Shown here: positions 1-10,390 of the stretch, one piece after another
Position numbering within the stretch: position 1 is the first letter of the stretch
How the letters are laid out: the number at the start of each line of letters is the position of its first letter
NCBI GenBank assembly: GCA_029259935.1
Contig: JAJDEH010000047.1
Location: 1-50,462 of the forward strand
Direction of reading: 5' to 3'
From: Planctomycetota bacterium
Lineage (GTDB): Bacteria; Planctomycetota; Planctomycetia; Pirellulales; Pirellulaceae
Length of the DNA stretch: 50,462 nucleotides
Notes under the pieces: model-generated
What the model saw: only the letters and a program-made list of their open reading frames with translations
What the model was told of the DNA's origin: nothing
Database searches by the model: none
Position numbers and translations under genes: made by a program

Positions 1-1
1 C

Positions 2-418
2 GGCGGCACGGTGGCGATCGACTACAACATTTGTTGTGGGCACGCTACCTGCAAGGAAGTTTGCCCCTACGGAGCGATCTATATGGACCCGGTTGCCAAA
101 CAGGCGGTGAAATGCCACAACTGCTACCACCGCACGGAGCAAGACATGGAACCGGCCTGCGTGCCGACTTGCCCCTCCGAGGCCCTCTATTTCGGTGACT
201 TGAACGATCCGGATTCCTCGGTATCCAAAGCGATGCGGGAAGCCGAACAACAAGACGTCGCACTGAGCCAACTGCGCGAGGAAAAGGGCACCAAGCCGCG
301 GATGTGGTTTGCGGGTCAAGGGGCTCCCGAAATCGAGGAGCGCGTCCCCGCCGAAGGCGAGTCCTACAGTCCGGCGGCGTATGACATCTACAACTGGAAA
401 CAGCAACCCAGTTCGTAA
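2..418 (+). CDS. Fe-S electron-transfer subunit of a molybdopterin oxidoreductase (5' end outside window)
   Basis: The open frame runs in from the window edge, so the N-terminus is missing. The product matches the second half of DmsB/PsrB/NarH-type four-cluster ferredoxin subunits. A first visible cluster motif (CCGHATCKEVCPYGA) is followed by the signature CHNCYHR, then PACVPTCP and FGDLNDP. In the family such subunits pass electrons between the catalytic molybdopterin subunit and a membrane quinone-linked subunit. In the first motif the residue normally Cys in C-x-x-C-x-x-C-x-x-x-C-P is His. NarH carries Trp at this position, where it binds a [3Fe-4S] cluster. A second Cys next to the first could compensate. 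The catalytic subunit gene follows 62 bp downstream on the same strand. Family is certain; the exact substrate is not. Confidence 0.9.
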   Translation, partial: GGTVAIDYNICCGHATCKEVCPYGAIYMDPVAKQAVKCHNCYHRTEQDMEPACVPTCPSEALYFGDLNDPDSSVSKAMREAEQQDVALSQLREEKGTKPRMWFAGQGAPEIEERVPAEGESYSPAAYDIYNWKQQPSS

Positions 419-480
419 GACCGCCGATTTTCTTTTCGCGATCCAATCAACTCCACTGAGCGAAGGTTCAAGTTCTTGCC

Positions 481-3321
481 ATGACAGAGAGCTCTCAATC
501 ACGACGGAAGTTCTTGCAACTGGGCGCGGCGGCGGCGAGTGCATCCGCCGCTGCCGTAATCGGACTTTCCGGATGCGGAACCGAGCAGCAACCGCCAATT
601 CCACGTGACAAGTCCCTGGGTGAGACCAAGCCGGGCGTCGCGGCGCTGCCGCAGGGAATCGACTTGGAGAAATGGAATCGGATCAAGGGCGAAGCCTATG
701 CGGAAGGCATCGCGCCGGGCGTTTGCCGACTGCCCGGTCCGAATTCCAAACGTAACTGGCCCGACCGCGACAAATACAAAGATGTAAAGAAGGTCCCCGG
801 TTCATGCCAACTGTGCAGCACGATTTGCGGCATCATCGGCTATGTGAAGGACGACCGCGTAATCAAGATCGAAGGCAACCCGAACGATCCCAACAGCCGC
901 GGCCATTTGTGCGCCCGCGGCCAGGCCGGATTGAATCACCTCTACCATCCCGAGCGACTCTTGTACCCGCTGAAGCGAGTCGGCGAGCGGGGCGAAGGCA
1001 AATGGAAGCGGATCAGTTGGGACGAAGCGCTCGACGAGATCGCGGCCAAGTTGAAGGCGATTCGCGAGGGCGGCAAACCCGAAGAGTTTGCCTTTCATCA
1101 AGGCCGCCAGCGCAGTAAGGATGCTCTGAAGCGATTCCTGGACGCCTATGGCACCAAAACCCAACTCAGCCACCGGTCGCTTTGTTCCGGCAACCGGCGG
1201 GCGGCGAATCTGGCGTATCTTTGGGAAAGCGACTGGGATTTGAACGATGTCGAGAACTCCAAATACATTCTGAATTTTGGTTCCAATGCCTTCGAGGCTC
1301 ATCAAGGTCACGTGCCGTTCGCCACTAGAATTCAAAACGGGCGTTTTCGCAACGGCGCGAAACTGGTCACCTTTGACGTGCGGCTGTCGAACACGGCCGG
1401 TGCCAGTGACGAGTGGTTCGCGCCGTTCCCTGGAACCGACGGCGCGGTTGCGCTCGCCATGTGCCACGCGATTCTGGCCGAGGGGCTGGAAGACGCGGAA
1501 TTTGTCAACGGCTGGACCAACCTGTCCGTGGAGGAACTCAAGGAGCATCTCAAGTCGAACACGCCCGAGTGGGCCGAGCAGGTGAGCGGCGTTCCGGCGG
1601 CGGACATCCGGCGGATTGCGATTGAATTCGCGACGGCCGCGCCGGCTTGCACCACCATGTGCAACCGCGGCAGTTCCGCTCATATCAACGGCTTCTATAA
1701 CGACCGGGCGATCCAACTGCTTAACGCCATCGTCGGCAGTGTTGGGAAAAAAGGAGGCTGGTGCTGGAGTCCGTGGGGAGGTCTTGATCCAGATTTCAAG
1801 ACGCCGCCGATGCCGCCGGGGGCGAAAACTTGGAGCGTGTTGGAAGATCCGCCCGAATATCCGTTAGCCAATGTTTGGCGTCGTATGCGCGTGGGCGAGA
1901 TCATCTATTTATATCTGCTGCAAGGGCGAGCCAAGCTGCAAGCCTACATGACTTACAACCTCGACTCGCCGCTGACGTGGCCGGAAGAGAGCTTGACGCA
2001 ACAAGTGCTGACCGATGAGAAGTTGATCGAGTTTCACGTCTGCATCAACTGCTTCTACAACGAGACGGCCCATTACGCCGACATCGTTCTGCCATGGGCC
2101 ACGTATATGGAACGATGGGATCTGGACGCCCGCGCTGCGTACAACTTGCGGCCTTACGTTGGCTTGCGGACGCCCATGGTCGAACCGCTGGGCGAGTCGA
2201 AGGATGTTCGCGAGTTCTTTCCCGAACTGGCGCGGCGGATCGGCGGCGGAATGGAAGAGTGGTATCCGGAAAAGACGATCGAAGAATACATGCGAAAATG
2301 GGCCGCCAAGGTTCCCGAAAATCCGGAGACTGGCAAGGGCGGCTTGGATCGACTGCTGGATGAAGGAGCCTGGGAAAACCCTGACCGGGAACCGTTCTAC
2401 GAGCCCTACAACATCGCTCTTACCGATGAACAAATGGAAGGTGCAACCACGGATGAGCAGTCTGGCGTGATCATGAAAGACGGCAAGGGCATCGGTGTGA
2501 TGCTGGGCGACAAGCCAGTTCGAGGTTTCGCCACGCCCAGCCGGAAGTTTGAAATCCGCAGCGCGTTCATTCAAAAGGTCAGCCAAAACGAAGATTGTTC
2601 GGAGTTGATTGCCCGCAGCGGGGTCACCAAGACTAAGAATCGCCCGGAACAGCACAAAGGGCATGAAGTCGAAGTCGACCCGCTGCCGACGTGGTTTCAA
2701 CCACAAGAGCATCAGGACCTAGGCGACGACGAACTGATTATGACCAGCTTCAAGTGGAACGTTCACAATCACGGACGGACGATGAATTTGAAGTGGCTAG
2801 CCGAGATTGTGCATTCGAATCCCGCTTGGCTGAACCCAAAGACGGCCGAAAAACTTGGCTTGGCTGATGGCGAGTGGGTCGAAATCACTTCCTACTTTTC
2901 CAAAGAACTGGAGGCAAAGTCGCCGCATCTCACGAGCCGGGACGACCTGGAAACCGACGACCAAGGGCGAAAGATCGTGTCGCGCATGCGAGTTCCGATC
3001 GTCACCATGGAGGGCATTCATCCTCGGGCGATCGCCATGAGCAACTCTTGTGGCCATTCACAGTACACAAGTGTTGCCCAAGCCAAGAAGGCGACTTCCG
3101 GGCAGGGCTATCTGGCCGGCAGCGACGGCGAAACTTACCGCGATGCTGACTGGGAACGCAACATGTGGTGGGAGGACGCCGGCGGAGGCGATCCGGCCAC
3201 ATGGAAGCGGAACACGGGTAACGGGTGGAATCAGAACAAGCTTATGCCGATCGCGCCCGATCCAATTACCGGTCAGCAGGCGTTTCATGACACGGTCGTG
3301 ACAATCAAAAAGCTTGTCTGA
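481..3321 (+). CDS. Tat-exported molybdopterin oxidoreductase catalytic subunit
   Basis: The 946-residue protein belongs to the DMSO reductase superfamily, nearest by eye to the polysulfide/thiosulfate/tetrathionate/arsenate reductase type. The N-terminus carries a twin-arginine signal (SRRKFLQLG, residues 7-15) with a hydrophobic stretch ending LSGC at residue 32, which could also be a lipobox. Cys109, Cys112, Cys116 and Cys144 form the [4Fe-4S] motif, followed by CARGQAG and the family's YPLKRVGERGEGKW segment. Cys235 in HRSLCSGNRR is in the right region to be the Mo ligand. It is preceded by its electron-transfer Fe-S subunit, so the pair likely works on the periplasmic side. Retained cluster cysteines argue against an ActB-like, cofactor-free relative. 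Substrate unknown. The gene ends 61 bp from the end of the convergent giant gene. Confidence 0.92.
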   Translation: MTESSQSRRKFLQLGAAAASASAAAVIGLSGCGTEQQPPIPRDKSLGETKPGVAALPQGIDLEKWNRIKGEAYAEGIAPGVCRLPGPNSKRNWPDRDKYKDVKKVPGSCQLCSTICGIIGYVKDDRVIKIEGNPNDPNSRGHLCARGQAGLNHLYHPERLLYPLKRVGERGEGKWKRISWDEALDEIAAKLKAIREGGKPEEFAFHQGRQRSKDALKRFLDAYGTKTQLSHRSLCSGNRRAANLAYLWESDWDLNDVENSKYILNFGSNAFEAHQGHVPFATRIQNGRFRNGAKLVTFDVRLSNTAGASDEWFAPFPGTDGAVALAMCHAILAEGLEDAEFVNGWTNLSVEELKEHLKSNTPEWAEQVSGVPAADIRRIAIEFATAAPACTTMCNRGSSAHINGFYNDRAIQLLNAIVGSVGKKGGWCWSPWGGLDPDFKTPPMPPGAKTWSVLEDPPEYPLANVWRRMRVGEIIYLYLLQGRAKLQAYMTYNLDSPLTWPEESLTQQVLTDEKLIEFHVCINCFYNETAHYADIVLPWATYMERWDLDARAAYNLRPYVGLRTPMVEPLGESKDVREFFPELARRIGGGMEEWYPEKTIEEYMRKWAAKVPENPETGKGGLDRLLDEGAWENPDREPFYEPYNIALTDEQMEGATTDEQSGVIMKDGKGIGVMLGDKPVRGFATPSRKFEIRSAFIQKVSQNEDCSELIARSGVTKTKNRPEQHKGHEVEVDPLPTWFQPQEHQDLGDDELIMTSFKWNVHNHGRTMNLKWLAEIVHSNPAWLNPKTAEKLGLADGEWVEITSYFSKELEAKSPHLTSRDDLETDDQGRKIVSRMRVPIVTMEGIHPRAIAMSNSCGHSQYTSVAQAKKATSGQGYLAGSDGETYRDADWERNMWWEDAGGGDPATWKRNTGNGWNQNKLMPIAPDPITGQQAFHDTVVTIKKLV

Positions 3322-3382
3322 GCAGTCACGTTGGGACTCAAGGTGGCGGGGGAGTTTGTATACGATGCCGCTGGGCATCAGG

Positions 3383-6300
3383 TCACTTTGCCAAGGCAAC
3401 CGTCGACCACGTACCGCGCAGAGCGGCCAGGCTGAACACCGCCACGATCGCCAGGCCCAAAACGGGGGGCGACAAAAATGTCCACCAAGCTAGCCCCAGC
3501 AGGACGCCGCATGCGAACGGCCACTGAATTAGCAGTTCGCCCAGTGGTCCTCGAGTTAGAAGCAGATAGACCATCAACAAGCCGCCAAATGCAAGGATCG
3601 CGCCGATCATTCGAGGAGAATTGTAGCCGCGTGCGGGTTGCCTAAAGTCGATTTCCAGTACTCCACTGAATCCGTCCGCCGTCGCTACTAAACTTGGCTC
3701 TTCGCTGCCGCCGCGCATTGGGCGAAGCCCGTCCACGATCCTATCTTGTCGTGAGGCTTCCGTCATGCCGAGACGATCCGTCAACTCCTGATATTGCCGG
3801 TCCAACTCCTCAATCGAGGACGGATCCACCATCGGTGTGCGAGCATCGCGGCTCCAAGCATCGATCTGGTCGCGGGCCGAGATTAAGCGCTGATTCCAGT
3901 GACGCAGCCAATGTTCGGATTCCTCCTCGGGCTGTTCTTTGATGGTATCTTCCGCGTCGCTGATGATGTTCCACAAGGCATCATAGCGCAGGCGGGCCGA
4001 TTGAAGCCCAGTGACGGCCTCACCACCATCGCTAAGCGCGACGTCTTCGGATTCGGTCACGACGTTCCAAATCGTGTGATCAACAGGGATATCCAATAAT
4101 TGGGGGGCCTCAAAAACGCGCAGGTGATTGGAATCGGCCACGGTCCGCGACCTCTTGCCTTCAAATACGACCGTGACTCGCTGTGGTAATTGATCGGCAC
4201 CCAGTGAGATTTTCCAGAGACCGGGGCCCATGGATTGGGTGACAGCCGATAGTCCGGCTACCGAAACGTGGATCAACTTGGCCGACTTCGGCATTCGCAG
4301 AACGCAGGACTGTTGTCCTTCCGGTTCCAAATCGAAGGAAGCAACCCCGTGATGCGATCCATCGGACTGGCAAGCAAGGTTGATTTCCGCCAGACGAACC
4401 TGGGGTACGCCAGCCGACCGTTGGAACTGTTCAATCTCTGCGTCGAATTTGGGGAAGACCACGCGATACACGGATTGGTCCCCGGAGTCACTGTCGAGTC
4501 TAAAGTCCGGGGGAAGTGAGGCGGGCGCGAATCCTCTTAGGTTCCATTGAATTCGTTGCGCCTCCAGTTCGCTCGGGAACACATAAAACTGCTGCAACGA
4601 ACTCGCATTCAGACAGCGAAAGTCAGGAGCTTTGGAAGATTGGTCCGCCAACGTGCCGAGGAAACGCAACGTATACTCGCCTTGCACGGGCAAATCGGGC
4701 CGCACCACCATCACGCGGCGGTTCTGCCCGGATCGCTCGACGATTTGCGATTGGCCGGCCGGCAGTATCTCGCCAACTGAATCAACTTGGCTGGGAAGTT
4801 CAAAGTAGAATTCGTCAATCGCTCCGGATTCGATGGCGAAGATGCTGGTGACCGCGGCAAGCCATTTCCCGTCACTCTTGGAGACTTCGATCAATTGTCG
4901 ACAGGTCACCTGGGGTTGGTCAGGGATCACCGCAAGTTTTAGTTGTGGCGGTTCGGCATCGGTTTCGTCCGCCAGATAAGACGCGACCAGTCGTCCGGCG
5001 TCCTCTTGGAAGGTTCCGATTGGCGCGCTCTCATCGGCCTGCAACCCGGAAACTTTCACAACATTGACGGCGATGTTTTCATGACGATAGATATCGACGA
5101 TATGGCGCGTTATCTGGGCCGAGCCGCAGTCGAATTCAGGAAGCGCCAGTTCTTTCCTGCGAGGCTTCACTCCCGAATAAGGCAATGTTCCATTCACCGA
5201 CAGCGCGTAATCACCCGTTAGCTTTTCACGCGCGAAGATCACGATTGTATCATCCTTGGGGCGTGACCAGCGGATCGCGGATCGTGAACCGTCCTGCGCG
5301 ACGTAAACATCATCGACAATCAATTGCGGCGGAATCGTCAAACGATGAACGCAATGAAAACCTGTCGCGGTCGTAAGATTGCATGCGTATTTTATGTCGG
5401 CACCGTACTCGCGCAAGCTAATTCGTGCATGGTCGAGACCGCTTGTTTGCGCGGCTTTGGGTTGCGCGTGAAGCGACCAGTCTGGAGCCTGCGCGGGCAG
5501 CGAAAGAATGAAAGCGGGAGCTTGGCGTGCCTCGCCGTCTTCGCCCCAGGCTTGTAAAAAGGCATCGCTGGCGATGCGGGGAATCTGGGGATCCGGGGGC
5601 TGAATCGCCAAGGAACTGCTCACGGAAACCGCCATGTGACGGACAAGATGGGATTCAGCATTGGAGATCACCCAAGGAATACGCAGGGCCCCGATACTGG
5701 ATGCCCCGGGCAACGCGAACGTCGTTCGAAACTCGACATCGCCATCGGAGAGGACATTCACCAACCGACAGGAAACAGTTTTGAATGACGCATTCGTGGA
5801 GGTTTCGCTCACGGACACCGGCTGGTCGGAAGCGATTTGCATTTCCAGCCGAGGATCGATTTGAAATTCCAAGTCTTGGAGTTGTCTGCCGGCGGGAACG
5901 GAAATCCTAAAGCGACCGTCGAGTGACACCGAGCGGGAACCGATGGCAAGCCAATATCGCTCTTCCATTTCGATGAGTGGCACCTCGGCGACCGGCCATT
6001 TCACTATCAATCGATCCGTGGGTCCAAGCTGGGCGGTCATCGTTTGGCCTTCCGTCGTAACGGGGCCCTGTGCGGATCGGATTTGAATGTTTTCCGCGTC
6101 CGCCGGAAACCGAAGCTTCAATCGCGACCTGGCGATCCTGGGAATCGAAAGTTCGACACCAGATTCACGTCCGTCGCGAATGACCGATTGGTCGAAGGTG
6201 AATTCCAATGTATGCAAACCGGCATCCTTGACCTTCAGGCCAACGCCAATCTCTTCGGGTGTCCAATCCAAATCCACCGGCTGACCGTCTAGTTTGGCGG

Positions 6301-9300
6301 CGTCGCTCAGCAGATAGAAAACCTTCGAGCCGATTGGCAAGATAACTTGCTGATCGGGGTGATGCGTTTCCAACTCGATCACCGCTTTAAACACGGTGAC
6401 ATCTAGGTCGTCGCCCGCGGGACTCGGGCTCAGCACGCCTTCGTAAGTAGCCGAATGCAGAAACCAGTCCGTGGAGCGAACGTCGCCGGCGTCCGCTCGG
6501 CGCAAGATGGCGAGCTTAAAATCCTCGGGCAGGTATACCAATTGGTCCGTGGGATTGCCTTCTTCATCTACCGAAACAACAACGGGATGCACCACGCTTG
6601 CTTTCACACTGTCGTCGAGTTTGTCTTGGCCATGGCCGACCGCAGTCGCCAAGTAAGCTGCCGCGGCGATCGCCAACACCAACGCCGTGGTCGAACTGCT
6701 AATGACCACGGGCGGCCTCCATTCCCGATCGGGCTTCGCGACCGTCGGCATTCGTACAAACACAAGTACCGCCGCCACGAGAACACCGAGAAATGCACCG
6801 CTGCCAATCGGCACAAGAATGTCGGGGACAAGCATGGCCGCGCTGCCCACGCAGGCCGCGATAAGCAGGAGTCGACTGGGACGCGAAGCCGCGATCCACC
6901 AAGCAATCGCGGCGAAAATGAAAATCGCGCCCCATCCCAGCGCGTTTAGAAATGCTGGCCGAATGACCTGCAAATCCCGTGGTTTTTCGTCACTGAGCGC
7001 GACCGTGAATCCAACTCCCTTCCAGCCAATCTCAGATGTCGTCTCCAGATTTGGATTTTGAGGCGCTCGTACCGTGACCGGTGTCTGATTACGAAGCCAG
7101 GCCTGCAACGGAGCGAGGGTGAGGGGGACTTTCGTATCTGGCAGAGGCTCGCGGACCGCCACCTTGGAATCCAGCCACTCAAGCTGACTGTCATCCTTGG
7201 CAAGAACGCTACGATTACTAGTCAGGACCAATTGTCCTTGGTGCCAGACCAGCAACAGTCCAAGTCGATTGGCAATATCAGACCAAGTCGTGGCATCGTC
7301 GAGATGGGGAGCGTTCGAATCCGGAGACACCCCGGCCAACGCCAGTCCCGCTGGGTCAACGACCAGAGTTGAGAAGTTCTCGCCTGGGGCCAGAGTGGAT
7401 TGATTGTATCGAGCCAGCAACTGCGTCCAACGGATCGACTCACTTCCTGAGTCAATGGCTTCTTGAAGGCTGTCGTCAGCCGCCTGGGTAAATCTTCGCG
7501 CGTCCGCAAGAATCCGGGCAATACTTGTATCATCGAGCACATCGGCGTGGGATGCCTCGCCGGAGGTTTCGGCCTGACTGAGAAAGGGTCCGAACAGTCG
7601 AGCCTTCCAATCAAACGGACGACGAAAATCTTCGCGGGAAGCATAGCCCGACGGTAGGCGGACATGCCAACGACGATCCAAAACGGGAACCTCGAAGGCG
7701 GGAAACTTCCCAGATACTTCGCCGTGAACTTGAGGCAAGGATTGCTCGACCAGATAGGTCAACCGCACTTGTGGGAATCGTTCACCATCAGGCAGCGACA
7801 CCCGGATGGAACCCGACGGATCGATGGCATAGTTGATGACTAGATGGCCGTCCACTTCTACTGCCTGTAACGCGGCATCGGCCGGCAGCTTGACGGTCAA
7901 ATCTCGTTCGCCGTTGTTCTCCAACTCGCAAGTGGCAATGTGCCTGACACCGTGTTGGCCAAAATAAGAAGTGACGCCAAGACGCCAGACCCAGAGAGCA
8001 ATTGCCGTTTGCCCACTTGGGCGGCTCAATCGGACGTCCGTTGTTTCGGTCGGATCGTAGCGGTAGGTAGCACGCGTGGCTGAGTAGCGGTCGCGGGCCA
8101 GCGGAAATGCCGCGGTCCGCTGTAGGTTCCCGGCTTCGATCGCCAAACCTTCCGCGTCTTCGTCACGGATCTCCAGAAGTCCTGTCTGCTGGCTGGCTCG
8201 GGGCAACCAGGCCAGCGAAATCGATTCGGTTCCCTCGAAGGAGAACGATCGCGTGCCGATCAAGGTGAATGGGGCATCGCGCGGCCGCCGCGGCCGAATC
8301 TCCCACACTTCGCCCGTGCCGATGTTGATCGCATCGCTAAGACGTTCGTCCTCGGGCAGCTTGCGAGCCGTTAGATCGTTGGCGGTGCCGCCCTCCAGAG
8401 TCCATTGAATCGGCTCGTCACGGGACCGCGACACATGTACTAGCACTTGATCGACTCGAGAAGATGAAGGCCGGCACTGAATGCGAAAAAGTTCCGTCAA
8501 CGAATCACTCGCGGCAATCGCCTGCACCTCGTTGACGGATGAATACTGCCTCTGTCCTTGCTTGACCGATGACAAAGGTAGCGCGCGGCCGACTTCCATC
8601 TGAAAAATCTGTTGAGTGCCATCGGTGTCGATGAGTGCCGCATCGGCGTCGGACAACGACTCGGAATTGACGACCGGCAGCAACGAGTCGGCTTCGAAGT
8701 TCAAAGCAAGAGGTGGCGCGTCGTGAATCGCGACTAAGTTTTGCAATCGCCGAACGGCGCGGCACCGACCAACCATCAGTTGTTCCGCCGCCAATGTTTG
8801 CAATGGGGCGGGAAGTTCTCGATGCGCGCGCACATCGATCCGCACTTCGCGTGTGGGGCTAATTGGATCGCGAAGTTGTATGTTCAGCACTTTCACGGAA
8901 CGGCGCGATTGAATGTTCCAATCAAGTAGAACGTCGGTTTCCTGGTCGCCCGATTGCGATGTCGCGTCGACCGAGCCGACGATCCACGGAGATGCGATCT
9001 CCATGACGACTTCGTAGCGTTCCCCTTGTGTTGCCGACAGCAGCGTGCGGAGTTCCGCTGCCAAGCCGGTCGGACTCAGCCTAACCGTGGAGCCGCTCCG
9101 TACCTCGATGCGGTCGTCCGACATGGCCAAATTGACTTCGATGCGAGCCGTCGGCGAAAAATGCTGGATCTGCACCGACTCGCCACGGGTTGGCGTCGGC
9201 AGGACCCCCACCTTGGAAACTTTGCAGTCCTTGGTCTTGAGATCTCGCAGTGTGAGGGGCGCATGGACTGATAGTGTCGTCTCGGAGTCTTGCCACACGA

Positions 9301-10390
9301 CGCCGACGGGCCGCAGGTGGGGAAGCGTCCAAGGTTTCGACGTGACAATCGGAATTAAGGCATCGAGATGGACGATCCGGCCGACGCCCATCAATGGCTC
9401 TGGCAACAACAAGACCAAGTCAAATCCGTCTCCCGCATCCCGCTTGATCGTTTCGATCGCGATTTCCCGATCCCCGATCAACGCCGAGAGCACTTCGATT
9501 GGTTCATCCAGGTGGAAGCGAATCTCGTTCAGCGGTTGGTGATAGACATCTAGTTTGAATTCCGCCGACATCGCGACGAGATCGGATGAGCATCGATACT
9601 CGCGACGTTCGCCAAGCAGAACTAATGGTTTGCGAGAATTCCGATCTTCGATGGGCACCAACTCGAGATGAAACGGTGAACGGCCAGCCCACTCGACGAC
9701 CCACGTGGCGAGCTCCTCGGCCGCTTGGCTGGGCAACTTCTTAGCAAAGCCGCTCTCGGCCTCGGGAACCATGTTCGTTGGCAACTGAAGCTCGATGCGG
9801 TTGACCGAACTGGCCGGCAGATGAAACTCGAAGACGCGGCGCCGGTCATCGGAATCCTTCGGCCTCAAGGCCCAAGGGAACAAGAGCGTCGAAGACTTTT
9901 CGACGGGCACCACCAAGGTCCCATCTGGTTGCGCGGCGATGGTCGCGTCAAGCGACTCTGGATCTTCCCATGCCGGAGCGCCGGTAATCGCAAGATTCAG
10001 CGGCTCGAAAGGCATTGCGACGGTTTTCTCGGCAACATGAATGATCTCCAACGCGGCATTGCCTTCCAGGAACTCGCCGTCGACCAGCTTGGCCTTCAAA
10101 TTCGTACTCGTGATCCTTGCGGCGGGGTGCGAACGGTCGTCGAACTGAAGGCTCTTGACCAGTTGTTCAAATTCGGCTCGATCCATGGGAAGAATCGGTT
10201 GCCGTTGATTCCGTTTCCATTGGTCAAGGGTATCTTGGGGGATGAACAACATGCGGAATTTCAGCGGCGTGCCCGCGCCCTCAAGCGGAGCGTCTTGCCC
10301 TCGCGCAAGTTCGGCCCGCAGCGCGAGGCCGCAGACGATAGACATCAAGATCGGCAATAGGATAGAGCGATTGGCGAGCATGATATTCAC
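3383..10390 (-). CDS. Giant secreted/membrane protein with two tandem modules, 2335 aa
   Basis: I do not recognise a named domain. An N-terminal signal-like segment (residues 6-30) is followed by a long, beta-rich, presumably exported region. A cluster of hydrophobic segments lies near residues 1147-1247, then a second long region, and a final membrane cluster at about 2260-2335. The start of the first half (about 67-136, PMDRAEFEQLVKSLQ then FEPLNLAI) resembles residues 71-140 of the 1165-aa protein encoded just upstream. A related block (LPEDFKLAILRRADA, WFLHSATYEGVL) recurs near residue 1280 after the first membrane cluster. The gene therefore looks like a fused duplication of its neighbour. 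A helical stretch rich in charged residues (about 2170-2230) precedes the last membrane part. Start GTG at 10390 overlaps the upstream stop (TAGTG); an ATG lies three codons in. Role unknown; large hypothetical proteins of this style occur in planctomycetes. Confidence 0.88.
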   Translation of the reverse strand: MNIMLANRSILLPILMSIVCGLALRAELARGQDAPLEGAGTPLKFRMLFIPQDTLDQWKRNQRQPILPMDRAEFEQLVKSLQFDDRSHPAARITSTNLKAKLVDGEFLEGNAALEIIHVAEKTVAMPFEPLNLAITGAPAWEDPESLDATIAAQPDGTLVVPVEKSSTLLFPWALRPKDSDDRRRVFEFHLPASSVNRIELQLPTNMVPEAESGFAKKLPSQAAEELATWVVEWAGRSPFHLELVPIEDRNSRKPLVLLGERREYRCSSDLVAMSAEFKLDVYHQPLNEIRFHLDEPIEVLSALIGDREIAIETIKRDAGDGFDLVLLLPEPLMGVGRIVHLDALIPIVTSKPWTLPHLRPVGVVWQDSETTLSVHAPLTLRDLKTKDCKVSKVGVLPTPTRGESVQIQHFSPTARIEVNLAMSDDRIEVRSGSTVRLSPTGLAAELRTLLSATQGERYEVVMEIASPWIVGSVDATSQSGDQETDVLLDWNIQSRRSVKVLNIQLRDPISPTREVRIDVRAHRELPAPLQTLAAEQLMVGRCRAVRRLQNLVAIHDAPPLALNFEADSLLPVVNSESLSDADAALIDTDGTQQIFQMEVGRALPLSSVKQGQRQYSSVNEVQAIAASDSLTELFRIQCRPSSSRVDQVLVHVSRSRDEPIQWTLEGGTANDLTARKLPEDERLSDAINIGTGEVWEIRPRRPRDAPFTLIGTRSFSFEGTESISLAWLPRASQQTGLLEIRDEDAEGLAIEAGNLQRTAAFPLARDRYSATRATYRYDPTETTDVRLSRPSGQTAIALWVWRLGVTSYFGQHGVRHIATCELENNGERDLTVKLPADAALQAVEVDGHLVINYAIDPSGSIRVSLPDGERFPQVRLTYLVEQSLPQVHGEVSGKFPAFEVPVLDRRWHVRLPSGYASREDFRRPFDWKARLFGPFLSQAETSGEASHADVLDDTSIARILADARRFTQAADDSLQEAIDSGSESIRWTQLLARYNQSTLAPGENFSTLVVDPAGLALAGVSPDSNAPHLDDATTWSDIANRLGLLLVWHQGQLVLTSNRSVLAKDDSQLEWLDSKVAVREPLPDTKVPLTLAPLQAWLRNQTPVTVRAPQNPNLETTSEIGWKGVGFTVALSDEKPRDLQVIRPAFLNALGWGAIFIFAAIAWWIAASRPSRLLLIAACVGSAAMLVPDILVPIGSGAFLGVLVAAVLVFVRMPTVAKPDREWRPPVVISSSTTALVLAIAAAAYLATAVGHGQDKLDDSVKASVVHPVVVSVDEEGNPTDQLVYLPEDFKLAILRRADAGDVRSTDWFLHSATYEGVLSPSPAGDDLDVTVFKAVIELETHHPDQQVILPIGSKVFYLLSDAAKLDGQPVDLDWTPEEIGVGLKVKDAGLHTLEFTFDQSVIRDGRESGVELSIPRIARSRLKLRFPADAENIQIRSAQGPVTTEGQTMTAQLGPTDRLIVKWPVAEVPLIEMEERYWLAIGSRSVSLDGRFRISVPAGRQLQDLEFQIDPRLEMQIASDQPVSVSETSTNASFKTVSCRLVNVLSDGDVEFRTTFALPGASSIGALRIPWVISNAESHLVRHMAVSVSSSLAIQPPDPQIPRIASDAFLQAWGEDGEARQAPAFILSLPAQAPDWSLHAQPKAAQTSGLDHARISLREYGADIKYACNLTTATGFHCVHRLTIPPQLIVDDVYVAQDGSRSAIRWSRPKDDTIVIFAREKLTGDYALSVNGTLPYSGVKPRRKELALPEFDCGSAQITRHIVDIYRHENIAVNVVKVSGLQADESAPIGTFQEDAGRLVASYLADETDAEPPQLKLAVIPDQPQVTCRQLIEVSKSDGKWLAAVTSIFAIESGAIDEFYFELPSQVDSVGEILPAGQSQIVERSGQNRRVMVVRPDLPVQGEYTLRFLGTLADQSSKAPDFRCLNASSLQQFYVFPSELEAQRIQWNLRGFAPASLPPDFRLDSDSGDQSVYRVVFPKFDAEIEQFQRSAGVPQVRLAEINLACQSDGSHHGVASFDLEPEGQQSCVLRMPKSAKLIHVSVAGLSAVTQSMGPGLWKISLGADQLPQRVTVVFEGKRSRTVADSNHLRVFEAPQLLDIPVDHTIWNVVTESEDVALSDGGEAVTGLQSARLRYDALWNIISDAEDTIKEQPEEESEHWLRHWNQRLISARDQIDAWSRDARTPMVDPSSIEELDRQYQELTDRLGMTEASRQDRIVDGLRPMRGGSEEPSLVATADGFSGVLEIDFRQPARGYNSPRMIGAILAFGGLLMVYLLLTRGPLGELLIQWPFACGVLLGLAWWTFLSPPVLGLAIVAVFSLAALRGTWSTVALAK

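Noticed and set aside
802..1716. 304-aa minus-strand open frame
   Set aside because: It lies fully antisense to the molybdopterin oxidoreductase gene, whose motifs are unambiguous.
1909..2712. 267-aa minus-strand open frame
   Set aside because: Antisense shadow of the same oxidoreductase; no domain content.
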